Below, one piece after another: positions 1 to 7,116 of a stretch of DNA of 7,244 bases. Below the pieces are notes generated by a model. The model was not told the DNA's origin and made no database searches. It worked only from the letters and a program-made list of their open reading frames with translations. The position numbers were made by a program, and so were the translations under genes. Origin of the DNA: UBA4416 sp031539425 (GTDB lineage: Bacteria > Bacteroidota > Bacteroidia > B-17B0 > Aurantibacillaceae); the NCBI GenBank assembly GCA_031539425.1, contig JAVKLI010000063.1, positions 1 through 7,244 on the forward strand, written 5' to 3'. The first letter of the stretch is position 1; each line of letters begins with the position of its first letter.

Positions 1-30
1 CCCTTTAGATTTATAGTAACCTGTCTTCAT
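1..30 (-). CDS. Start of an unidentified gene, cut by the window edge
   Basis: An ATG at 30-28 opens a frame that stays open to base 1 and reads MKTGYYKSKG. Ten residues are too few to name a product. The main support is context: a Bacteroidota-type -7 element lies 22 bases upstream at 59-52, which would give a leader of about 15-20 nt. The bases before the ATG are A/T-rich with no Shine-Dalgarno sequence, as is usual in this phylum. The frame could also be a chance opening. Confidence 0.4.
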   Translation of the reverse strand, partial: MKTGYYKSKG

Positions 31-51
31 TTTATTGATGTATTTATAGTG

Positions 52-81
52 CAAATATAAAATTAACTACCTGACATTCAG
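52..81 (-). promoter_or_regulatory. Candidate Bacteroidota promoter for the gene leaving the window
   Basis: The minus strand reads TATATTTGC at 59-51, an exact match to the phylum -7 consensus TAnnTTTG followed by a pyrimidine. A TCTG, one mismatch from the -33 TTTG, lies upstream, with 19 bases between its CTG (81-79) and the TA of the -7 element. Transcription would start near base 45. The -7 match is seen directly; promoter activity is inferred. Confidence 0.45.
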
Positions 82-144
82 ATAATTAAATTAATATATA
101 ATTACCGAATTTATCAACATTTAATTTATAGAACTCCCCTAAAC

Positions 145-399
145 TTATTGAGAGTTAGTACCAGCAAATTCTAACAATTCGTTTTCATCATTAAGTAAAG
201 TTCCTTTTAAAAAACTAATTGTAAAATATGCTTTAAATCCACCAATTAAAAAAAGGTTTTTACCTTGATACGTGTAGCAGGGCACGCCCCATTTTAATTC
301 TTCCGTTACATCGCATTTTAAAATAATATCTCGCAACAATTCTAATTCATTTTTCCATTGTTTTTCGTTTTTAAAAAATTGTTCAATTTTTGAATCCAT
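145..399 (-). CDS. Short DUF1801 / YdeI-like protein, apparently C-terminally truncated
   Basis: This 84-residue soluble protein has no signal peptide or membrane segment. It resembles the start of DUF1801 (YdhG/YdeI-type) proteins. A helical N-terminus (residues 1-30, with EQFFKNEKQWKNELELLRDI) leads to the family hallmark TEELKWGVPCYTYQGKN around residues 32-48, then the strand segment LIGGFKAYFTISFLKGTLL. The family function is not well established, and some members are annotated as stress- or peptide-resistance proteins. Complete relatives, as I remember them, run to about 190 residues, continuing after this point with a conserved RFT-type segment and a C-terminal basic region. Here a TAA stops the frame just after AGTNSQ. 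I read all three minus-strand frames downstream and found no recognisable continuation, so a deletion or rearrangement fits better than a single frameshift. It may be a gene remnant or a naturally short form. It lies 139 bases downstream of the adaptor gene and is probably unrelated to metal export. Confidence 0.65.
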   Translation of the reverse strand: MDSKIEQFFKNEKQWKNELELLRDIILKCDVTEELKWGVPCYTYQGKNLFLIGGFKAYFTISFLKGTLLNDENELLEFAGTNSQ

Positions 400-538
400 A
401 GTTAATGTGTTTAAGAGTAATGATAGTTAAAATATAAAAAAGGCCCCATTGAAATGAGTATTTTAAATTTTAAATCTTAAAAGATAGAAAGTAGTATAAA
501 GAAAAACAACCACTTTGCTTTCATACCCTATAAATTGA

Positions 539-1753
539 TTAGTTCATCATTTTAGCGTTAATAAAAAATGCACCTTTTGAAACAATTTTTATTTTTTCGT
601 TAATGTCAACAACTGGCGTAATGGCTGTATGCCCCATATTTGATACACCTTTTATAACTTCTATTTTAGTAAATTCAGTTTCTAGATTTGTTATATTTTT
701 ATAAATAAAAATATAACATTTCCCCTCTGCCTCTACAATGGCTTCTGACGGTACGGTTGGCATTTTATTATTAGCCAAACTTACTATAGCGGTTATGTTC
801 ATACCGTCAAATAAACCTGCTTTATTACCTAATACGTCACAATGAACAGATATGGCTTTACTATCATTTTCAAATGTAGCACCTATACTATGTACTTCGG
901 CATCATACTCATGGGTGGGGTTATTGGTAAGTGTAAAATGAATGGTTTGTCCTTCCTTTAACATGGGTAAGTCTTTTTCAAATACTTTTAAATCTAAATG
1001 TATGGATGAATTATCTACTATTTCTGCAATGGGTGATGAAGCATCGGCATAACTGCCTATTTTCAAAAATACGTTTCCTACAACGCCATTAATAGGACTT
1101 AAGATGGGTAATACTGAAAAAATATTTGAACTACTAATACTTGAAACATCTATACTGAGCATATTGAGTTGTTGTTCTAATGAAGTTTTTCGAGTTTGTA
1201 ATGTTTTAAATTCAGACTCTGCTTGTTGAAAATTCTTTTTAGAGCTTGCATTAGCTTGATACAGTTCTTTTTGACGCTGAAACTCTTGCTCTGCAAAATG
1301 TACTTTATTTGATGTTGCTAAATAGTCTTCTTGTAACTGTATAAACTGAGGATTAGCAAGGGTTGCAATAACTTGTCCTTTTTTAATTTTATTACCTATT
1401 ATAACATATAACGATTTGATAACACCTCCATATAATGGTGTTATATTGGCCTTAAAGTTATTTGGAACTTCCAAATTGCCATTGGCTTTAATAGTAGCTA
1501 CTAGATCTTTATATTCTATATTACAATAGGTTATATCTATTGATTTTAACTGATTGTTAGTAAGCTTTACAGTATGAGTTAATTGATCTGTAACCGAATT
1601 TAATTTAGTTATATCTATTTGTTTGGGTGCACAGCAAGGATCTGATTTTTTTTCTGCATCGTCTTTTTCTTGATTTGAATGACAGTTGATAAAACTGATT
1701 GAGCTAATAGTATAAAGCAAAATGACGCTTAATTGTTTAATTTTTTTTTTCAT
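539..1753 (-). CDS. CusB/CzcB-type periplasmic adaptor of the metal efflux pump (membrane fusion protein)
   Basis: This 404-residue adaptor would bridge the inner-membrane RND pump and the outer-membrane channel. The N-terminus is a signal peptide with a lysine-rich start, a hydrophobic stretch at residues 8-20, and a possible lipobox ending at C24 (FINC), so it is probably a lipoprotein. Near the mature N-terminus is a CC pair (C40-C41 in DPCCAPK) that might bind metal. The body follows the usual order: first half of the barrel-sandwich/lipoyl domain around 100-135 (GGVIKSLYVIIGNKIKKGQVI), a coiled-coil alpha hairpin of about 135-200 rich in Q, E and K, the second lipoyl half near 215-245 (SPINGVVGNVFLKIGSYA), then beta-barrel and membrane-proximal domains. 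Length is normal for the family. The ATG is 6 bases beyond the stop of the pump gene, implying one mRNA and coupled translation. Ten consecutive A follow the ATG. The family is clear; metal specificity cannot be read from this subunit. Confidence 0.92.
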   Translation of the reverse strand: MKKKIKQLSVILLYTISSISFINCHSNQEKDDAEKKSDPCCAPKQIDITKLNSVTDQLTHTVKLTNNQLKSIDITYCNIEYKDLVATIKANGNLEVPNNFKANITPLYGGVIKSLYVIIGNKIKKGQVIATLANPQFIQLQEDYLATSNKVHFAEQEFQRQKELYQANASSKKNFQQAESEFKTLQTRKTSLEQQLNMLSIDVSSISSSNIFSVLPILSPINGVVGNVFLKIGSYADASSPIAEIVDNSSIHLDLKVFEKDLPMLKEGQTIHFTLTNNPTHEYDAEVHSIGATFENDSKAISVHCDVLGNKAGLFDGMNITAIVSLANNKMPTVPSEAIVEAEGKCYIFIYKNITNLETEFTKIEVIKGVSNMGHTAITPVVDINEKIKIVSKGAFFINAKMMN

Positions 1754-1759
1754 GAAAAG

Positions 1760-4700
1760 TTATTTATTAATGATTGAATAAATTTGAATAATAGTATTGT
1801 TAATTTGATGTATAATTTCTAAGTACTTAAGTTCTATATCTGTAGCTGTTTGTAAGGCATTTATATATTCTAAATAATTGATACTACCTAATTGATAGCC
1901 TAATTGTGCAGATGTAATAATAGAGTTAGCATTTGGCATTGCTTTTTTTTGATAATAAACATATGATTCTAAATTTTGTTCATATTGATTAATGGTGTGT
2001 TGATATTGCGCCATCATCAATTTTTTATTTTGTTGAGCATTCAGTGTAACTGCTTGTTTTTTAAGTATTAGCATTTTGGTATGCGCTTTGGCAGAGCCTA
2101 TAGATAAAGGAATATTGAGTCCTATATTAAATATATTAAATCTATCAGATGCGGTAAAGTATTTTTCTGCTCCATTTACTTGTTGTATGCCAATGATTGA
2201 TTGATTTTGATATCCAACCACTATATCTGGTAAATAATTTGCTACCTCTAATTTACGTTGATGTTCAAATAAAATAATTTGATTATAAAATGACTTTATT
2301 AAGGGATTTAAATTTATGGATGATGTATCGGCATTTATGTCTATTGGCAAAGGTTTATATAATTTATTTTGTTTTATGGTTATTGAATGGGTTATATTTG
2401 TTAATATTTGCAGCTGTTTATAGGCGTTTATTGTTTCAATGCTATTTTGATATAGCAAATATTCAATGTCTCCTTTTTTAAGTTCAGCTGTGCTCAATTC
2501 AATTTTTTTTATGTCACCTAAACTAAATCTTAGCTGTGCAATTCTTACAAATCCTTTACAAATACTATCTAAAAAAAATAATTTTTGTTGTTTAAATTGT
2601 AAATACTCTATAAAATAATATTGGCTTCTTACTTGTTGTTTAATTTGATTGGCATACACTTCTTGTTCTATTTCTTTGTGTTTAAATTCTGAATTATATA
2701 ACTGACGCTTAGAGCTAAACACTGTAGGAAACGGAATAGTTTGTGAAACAGAAATGGCATTATCATTATTTATGGTATTGTATTGACCATACATCAAATT
2801 AGCATTTAATTTTGGTAATTGAAATGCTGTGCGCTTTTGTTGAATAGATGATTCAACTTCTAATTTGGCTGCTTTTACGCCTTCATTGTTTGATAAGGCA
2901 AGTTGAATAGCCTCGTCTATATTAATTTGCTGCACTGTTTGTGCTTTATTAGGTATGGCATAACATAACATCAATACTATTAAAAATAAATTTACCCCCG
3001 TTTTATTAATTCTTTTAAAAGGTGTATTAAATAAGATATATAAAATGGGTAATACAATGAGTGTTAAAAGGGTAGCTGAAACTAATCCTCCAATAACTAC
3101 AATAGCCAATGGTTTTTGCACTTCGGAGCCTGCGCTATGGCTTATTGCCATTGGTAAAAATCCAAGGCTAGCTAAAATTGCAGTCATTAATACTGGTCTT
3201 AATCTTAACGTTGTTGCCATCATAACCCTTTGTATAGGGTTGGATATACCATCTTTTTCTAATTGATTGAGGGTGCTTAGTAATACTATACCATTTAATA
3301 CGGCAATACCAAATAAGGCTATAAAGCCAACACCTGCACTAATGCTAAATGACATATTACACAATAGTAATGCAAACACGCCTCCAATAGCACTCATAGG
3401 AATGGTAGTAAAAATTAATAAGGCTTGTTTAATAGAATAAAATGTAAAATATAATAACACAAAAATTAATAATAATGAAATAGGTACTGCTATCATAAGC
3501 CTTTGGCTTGCCTCTTGCAAATTGTTAAAAGTGCCGCCATAAGTAAAATAATAGCCAACTGGCAAATGAATTTTGGTATTTAATTGAGTTTGCAAGTTTT
3601 GTACTACACTTTTTGTGTCATTATTTTTGATGTTAAAACCAATAACTATTCTTCGTTTACCAGCTTCTCTGGTAATTTGTGCTGGGCCTAGTTTATAATT
3701 AATATTTGCCACTTGAGATAAAGGGATTAAATGACCATCATAGGTTTGTATTATTAAGTTTTTCACATCCGATATATTTTTTCTAAATGAAGTATCGAGT
3801 CGCACTACTAAATCAAATTTTCTTTCATTTTCATACACTACACCTGTTTTTTTTCCTGCAAATGCTGCACTAACACAATCGTTTACAGATTTTATTGTTA
3901 ATCCATAATTTGCTATTCTTAGCCTATCGTATTCTATATAAATTTGTGGTAGGCCGCTTACTCTTTCTATTTGTGGGTTTGTAGCGCCTTCAATATTTAA
4001 AATAATGTTGCCAACTTTATTTGCATAAGTTAATAAGGTATCTAAATTTTCACCAAATATTTTTACAGCGACATCCTGTCTTACGCCTGTCATTAACTCG
4101 TTAAATCTCATTTGTATAGGTTGATTTATTTCAAAAATAACACCAGGAATATCATCTAATTTTTTTATAATATCGTTAGCTAATGCTTCATAGGTTTGTT
4201 GTTTTTTCCATTCGTTTTGTGGTTTTAAAATAATCATCATGTCGGTTGCCTCCGGTGGCATTGGATCTGTTGGAATTTCAGCAGTTCCTGTTTTACCTAT
4301 TACCATTTTTACTTCATCAAATTGTTTGATTATTTGCATGGCCTGTTTTGATGTTTCTACACTTTGTTTTAGTGAAGTACCTTCTGGCAATATGCAATGA
4401 AAAGCAAAATCACCTTCTATTAAGGTTGGAATAAATTCAGAGCCTATACGCATAAATAAAAAAACTGTTACAATAGCAATAAATATTGTAAATGTGATGA
4501 TCCATTTTTTAAATTGCATAGCCTTATTTAATAAGGGTTTATAAAAGTTAATAATGCGGTCCATTAATTTATCACTCATTGTTTTTTTAGTAATAAAATA
4601 TTTAGGTAAAAATTGTGCACACATCATTGGTATATAGGTGAGTGAAATAATAAGTGCTCCTATTATGGCAAAACTCACTGTTTGAGCCATAGGTTTAAAC

Positions 4701-6115
4701 ATTTTACCTTCAATACCTATTAAAGTTAAAATTGGGATGTAAACTATCAAAATAATAATTTCTCCAAAAGCTGTACTGCGTCTTATTTTTGACGCAGCAT
4801 GATAAACTTCATGATTCATTTCTTTTTGCGTAAGCGTATGATTTGCTAAACGTACTCCTAAATGATGTAATGTGGCCTCAACAATAATAACAGCTCCATC
4901 TACAATCAATCCAAAATCTATAGCGCCAAGGCTCATTAAATTAACACTTACTCCAAAAATACGCATCAAACAAAATGCAAATAGTAAGGATAACGGGATG
5001 GCAGAAGCTACAATAAGTCCTGCACGCAAGCTTCCTAAAAACAACACCAATATAAATATTACAATTAAGGCTCCTTCTATTAAATTGTTTTTTACAGTGT
5101 TTATAGTTCTATTTACAAAGTCAGTTCTGTCTAAATAAGGCTCTATCAAAATATCTTGAGGCAATGATTTTTGAATATCAATCATTTTTAATTTAATATT
5201 TTTAACAACCTCGCTACTATTTTCACCCTTACGCATCATTACAATGCCCCCTACAACATCTAATGCGCCATTATACGTTACAGCGCCATATTGAATGGCA
5301 TGCCCATAGTGCACTTTAGCTACATCTTTAATAAATATAGGGATCGTGTGTGTATGTTTTACTATAATGTTTTCAACATCTTCAAGGGTTTTTATTAATC
5401 CTAAACTTCTAATAAAATAAGCATTTGGTTTTTTATCAATATAAGCGCCACCAGTATTTTGATTGTTTTGTTCTAATGCCGTAAATACATCAGCAACACT
5501 AACATTCATAGCCTTTAATCTATTTGGATTTAATGCCACTTCATACTGTTTTAACTCACCACCGAAGCTATTCACTTCAATAACACCTGGTGTGCCATAT
5601 AACTGACGGGCCACAATCCAATCTTGAAAAGTTCGTAATTCTTTAAGATTATATTTTGATTCAAAACCCTTTTTAGGGCGAATAATATATTGATATATTT
5701 CGCCTAAACCTGTGCTTACAGGTGCTAAAACGGGTAATCCAATCTCTTGTGGAATTTGACTTTCCGCCTCTTTGAGCTTTTCATTTATTTGCTGACGTGC
5801 AAAGTAAATATCAACCTTATCTTTAAATACAATGGTGATAACAGATAATCCAAATCGAGAAATGCTACGCATCTCTTCTATATCTGGAATATTTACCAAA
5901 GCTTGCTCTATCGGATAGGTTACTAACTGCTCTACTTCCTGTGCTGCCAATGAAGGACAGTTGGTAATTATTTGAACTTGATTATTTGTTATATCAGGCA
6001 CGGCATCTATATTTAAATTAAATGCGCTCCATACCCCACAAATAATAAGTAATATGATGGCTGTCGTAACAACCAATTTATTTTGAATACTAAATTTGAT
6101 GATTTTATCTATCAT
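1760..6115 (-). CDS. CzcA-like heavy-metal RND efflux pump fused to a C-terminal TolC-type outer-membrane channel
   Basis: This 1451-residue protein joins a complete HME-RND pump (about 1-1035) to a TolC-type channel (about 1060-1451). The pump uses the proton gradient to drive metal ions outward. TM1 is at 13-30, followed by the porter-domain start DAVPDITNNQVQI (37-49). TM4 carries DFGLIVDGAVIIVE (400-413), whose D400, D406 and E413 match the proton-relay residues D402, D408 and E415 of CzcA. A second porter region spans about 560-860, and TM7-TM12 about 872-1028. The TM4 motif is the divalent-cation type. By my alignment, the CusA methionines M623 and M672 are replaced by A623 and E673, so Zn, Co, Cd or Ni is more likely than Cu or Ag. 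A basic stretch then a hydrophobic segment (1041-1054) leads into the channel, which has two helical-hairpin repeats (about 1060-1235 and 1270-1450). Such fusions are known in Bacteroidota, where labels vary (CusA/CzcA family). The first gene of the locus lies upstream, the adaptor 6 bases downstream. Confidence 0.93.
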   Translation of the reverse strand: MIDKIIKFSIQNKLVVTTAIILLIICGVWSAFNLNIDAVPDITNNQVQIITNCPSLAAQEVEQLVTYPIEQALVNIPDIEEMRSISRFGLSVITIVFKDKVDIYFARQQINEKLKEAESQIPQEIGLPVLAPVSTGLGEIYQYIIRPKKGFESKYNLKELRTFQDWIVARQLYGTPGVIEVNSFGGELKQYEVALNPNRLKAMNVSVADVFTALEQNNQNTGGAYIDKKPNAYFIRSLGLIKTLEDVENIIVKHTHTIPIFIKDVAKVHYGHAIQYGAVTYNGALDVVGGIVMMRKGENSSEVVKNIKLKMIDIQKSLPQDILIEPYLDRTDFVNRTINTVKNNLIEGALIVIFILVLFLGSLRAGLIVASAIPLSLLFAFCLMRIFGVSVNLMSLGAIDFGLIVDGAVIIVEATLHHLGVRLANHTLTQKEMNHEVYHAASKIRRSTAFGEIIILIVYIPILTLIGIEGKMFKPMAQTVSFAIIGALIISLTYIPMMCAQFLPKYFITKKTMSDKLMDRIINFYKPLLNKAMQFKKWIITFTIFIAIVTVFLFMRIGSEFIPTLIEGDFAFHCILPEGTSLKQSVETSKQAMQIIKQFDEVKMVIGKTGTAEIPTDPMPPEATDMMIILKPQNEWKKQQTYEALANDIIKKLDDIPGVIFEINQPIQMRFNELMTGVRQDVAVKIFGENLDTLLTYANKVGNIILNIEGATNPQIERVSGLPQIYIEYDRLRIANYGLTIKSVNDCVSAAFAGKKTGVVYENERKFDLVVRLDTSFRKNISDVKNLIIQTYDGHLIPLSQVANINYKLGPAQITREAGKRRIVIGFNIKNNDTKSVVQNLQTQLNTKIHLPVGYYFTYGGTFNNLQEASQRLMIAVPISLLLIFVLLYFTFYSIKQALLIFTTIPMSAIGGVFALLLCNMSFSISAGVGFIALFGIAVLNGIVLLSTLNQLEKDGISNPIQRVMMATTLRLRPVLMTAILASLGFLPMAISHSAGSEVQKPLAIVVIGGLVSATLLTLIVLPILYILFNTPFKRINKTGVNLFLIVLMLCYAIPNKAQTVQQINIDEAIQLALSNNEGVKAAKLEVESSIQQKRTAFQLPKLNANLMYGQYNTINNDNAISVSQTIPFPTVFSSKRQLYNSEFKHKEIEQEVYANQIKQQVRSQYYFIEYLQFKQQKLFFLDSICKGFVRIAQLRFSLGDIKKIELSTAELKKGDIEYLLYQNSIETINAYKQLQILTNITHSITIKQNKLYKPLPIDINADTSSINLNPLIKSFYNQIILFEHQRKLEVANYLPDIVVGYQNQSIIGIQQVNGAEKYFTASDRFNIFNIGLNIPLSIGSAKAHTKMLILKKQAVTLNAQQNKKLMMAQYQHTINQYEQNLESYVYYQKKAMPNANSIITSAQLGYQLGSINYLEYINALQTATDIELKYLEIIHQINNTIIQIYSIINK
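2936..3013 (-). other. Signal-peptide-like linker between pump and channel domains
   Basis: This stretch encodes residues 1035-1060 of the fusion. It has a basic patch (KRINK, 1034-1038), a hydrophobic core VNLFLIVLML (1041-1050), then a polar exit around CYAIPNKAQT (1051-1060). This is the layout of a Sec signal peptide with possible signal peptidase I cleavage near A1053 or A1058/Q1059. Twelve RND helices leave the pump C-terminus in the cytoplasm, so this segment must carry the channel across the inner membrane as a thirteenth helix or as a cleaved internal signal. The segment is seen in the sequence; cleavage is inference. Confidence 0.55.
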
Positions 6116-6164
6116 ACGTTTTTTGAGATTATGTTAAACTTTAAAAATTAATTGATATAAAATA

Positions 6165-6186
6165 CTTAGGATTAAATAATCGTAAG
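6165..6186. promoter_or_regulatory. Near-perfect 22-bp palindrome upstream of the pump gene
   Basis: The arms CTTAGGATTA (6165-6174) and TAATCGTAAG (6177-6186) are reverse complements except at one position (G6169 against G6182), with AA at the centre. The site is between the small Cys/His-rich protein gene, whose stop is 26 bases away, and the pump start, 49 bases away. Dyad symmetry of this size suits a dimeric repressor such as an ArsR- or TetR-type protein, or an mRNA hairpin that tunes pump expression. It is not followed by a run of T on either strand, so it is not a standard terminator. Confidence 0.4.
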
Positions 6187-6212
6187 AACAACATTATTTT
6201 ATATCACAAAAA

Positions 6213-6539
6213 CTAAGCTAGTTTAGGCGGCTGCCAAATGGTTCCAAAAAATGCAGAAGTAGAAGCTTGTTTAGAAACAAGCAATTGTATGGTGGTGTGG
6301 GGGGGGGACACTTTTTCTTTTAAAGGAATTTCAAAACGTAAACCAACTACTGTATTACAACAGTTGCATCCGCAAAAGGGGCTACATTCTTCAAAACCGC
6401 TATCATCACTTTGATGGTGATGGTTTTGAGAAAATTCTGTTTGATGATTCGATTCATTACAATCTGCATGTACATCACTACAAGGTACTAATGATAGTAC
6501 CAAAATATATAATGCTAGCAGGATTGTGAAGTGCTTCAT
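6213..6539 (-). CDS. Small exported Cys/His-rich protein of the efflux locus (DUF6660-like)
   Basis: This 108-residue protein has a hydrophobic N-terminal signal (residues 5-18) ending at VPCSDVHADC, so it is probably exported. C20 follows a proline, a poor lipobox, so lipidation is doubtful. The middle is His- and acid-rich (NHHHQSDDSGFEE, 39-51). The core is a tight cysteine cluster, CSPFCGCNCC, with cysteines at 52, 56, 58, 60 and 61. The C-terminus ends in WQPPKLA. The PC near the signal, the CSPFCxCxCC motif and the PP near the end resemble small Bacteroidota proteins found beside HME-RND pumps and annotated DUF6660, as I recall them; their function is unknown. The Cys/His pattern and position just upstream of the pump suggest a periplasmic metal binder, chaperone or sensor. 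Nine consecutive C of the coding strand (6299-6307) encode S78-P79-P80 and part of H81, and slippage there would replace the C-terminus. It has its own promoter-like element and probably heads the operon. Confidence 0.7.
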   Translation of the reverse strand: MKHFTILLALYILVLSLVPCSDVHADCNESNHQTEFSQNHHHQSDDSGFEECSPFCGCNCCNTVVGLRFEIPLKEKVSPPHTTIQLLVSKQASTSAFFGTIWQPPKLA

Positions 6540-6556
6540 TTATTTGAGTTGGTGTG

Positions 6557-6564
6557 CGAATATA
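6557..6564 (-). promoter_or_regulatory. Candidate -7 element for the efflux locus
   Basis: The minus strand reads TATATTCG at 6564-6557, one base from the phylum consensus TAnnTTTG. It sits in the context TATATTCGCAC, very like TATATTTGCAC at 59-49. Transcription would start near 6551, giving a leader of about 12 nt before the ATG at 6539. The -33 region has only a weak GTG-type match. It is the best candidate promoter for the small protein, pump and adaptor genes, since I see no comparable element between those genes. Confidence 0.4.
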
Positions 6565-6603
6565 AAGATTTTTTTTATAGCACATAGGTAAATAAATTTA
6601 AAC

Positions 6604-6636
6604 AAAAAAAAGCTGCCCTATTGGGCAGCTTTTTTT
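6604..6636 (-). terminator. Strong intrinsic terminator after the TM2 gene
   Basis: AGCTGCCC (6611-6618), loop TATT, and GGGCAGCT (6623-6630) form a perfect 8-bp GC-rich stem. It is flanked by seven A (6604-6610) and six T (6631-6636), so the stem can extend and a U-tract follows it on either strand. It lies 18 bases past the TM2 stop and ends that transcript. It also isolates the efflux promoter downstream from readthrough. The symmetry makes it bidirectional in principle, but no plus-strand gene approaches it. Confidence 0.9.
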
Positions 6637-6654
6637 AAATAATTTATTATTTAC

Positions 6655-7089
6655 TTATTTTATTAAAATCATTATTAAATCTATTAATAACCAAAGAGCA
6701 TATAATAAAAATACATAAATTCCTATAGCTCCTACAAATAAAAGTACGAATCCTAAAATAGGAACTACGATTAAACCTAAAATTAATTGTAAAATACCTT
6801 TATTTTTTTTACCTTGATAAAAGCTATGAGCGCCAAACCAACCTAAAAAGAGCCATAAGATAGTAGCAACAAGTTTGTTGCTAGCCCCATCTTTAGTTTC
6901 TGTATTGGCTGTAATTTTCTTTAAGCTCTCCGCTTTTTTAATTTCTAATTTAGAAGATTTTTCAGAACTCTCAGTTGAGTTTAGTTGCGATTTGTTTGCT
7001 GCATTTTGTAAAGGAAACGATGCAAACATTGAGGTTGTTAGAAATGTAGCTACTACTAATCCTAAAGTGATTTTGATTGTTTTTGTCAT
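6655..7089 (-). CDS. TM2-domain membrane protein with N-terminal signal peptide
   Basis: This 144-residue protein begins with a typical signal peptide (KTIK start, hydrophobic core at 7-18, likely cleavage after MFA at about 23). A polar, Lys/Ser/Glu-rich linker follows at 25-70. The rest is a TM2 domain: first helix LVATILWLFLGWFGAHSFYQG (73-93), the family signature FLGxFGAHxFYxG, then GILQLILGL and a final helix with WLLIDLIMI (133-141). The stretch between the signature and WLLID (about 98-130) is unusually long and hydrophobic and probably adds one or two membrane passes compared with a minimal TM2 domain. The biochemical role of bacterial TM2 proteins is unknown, and none can be assigned here. 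The gene is a single unit with its own promoter, a structured leader of about 100 nt and a strong terminator. The ATG follows an A-rich stretch with no Shine-Dalgarno sequence. A start here is favoured because the signal peptide begins at once. Confidence 0.85.
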   Translation of the reverse strand: MTKTIKITLGLVVATFLTTSMFASFPLQNAANKSQLNSTESSEKSSKLEIKKAESLKKITANTETKDGASNKLVATILWLFLGWFGAHSFYQGKKNKGILQLILGLIVVPILGFVLLFVGAIGIYVFLLYALWLLIDLIMILIK

Positions 7090-7116
7090 TTTTTTTGTTT
7101 TTAATTGTTTTTAAGG

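Noticed and set aside
400..538. Terminator after the adaptor gene
   Set aside because: The minus strand has a GGGGCC followed by seven T near 437-449 (+), but no complementary GGCCCC arm to make a stem. A small ATCTT/AAGAT palindrome at 474-485 is too weak and AT-rich. I could not support a terminator or a clear promoter in this 139-base gap; AAAATATA at 429-436 gives only TATATTTT on the minus strand, lacking the G of the -7 consensus.
2995..3015. Separate start for the TolC domain, making two genes instead of a fusion
   Set aside because: The frame is continuous with no stop, and no suitable ATG lies before the hydrophobic segment (the only nearby methionine, residue 1049, is inside it). 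Pump-channel fusions of this length are also known in the phylum.
4872..5138. Plus-strand open frame of 88 codons
   Set aside because: It is antisense to the pump gene, has low-complexity Ile/Lys/Thr composition, no recognisable domain and no promoter. It is a shadow of the minus-strand gene, as are the plus-strand frames at 2290-2481, 3045-3266 and 6875-7114.
6213..6539. Lipoprotein call for the small Cys/His-rich protein
   Set aside because: C20 follows LVP, and a proline immediately before the cysteine is not compatible with a usual lipobox. Export is likely, lipidation is not supported.
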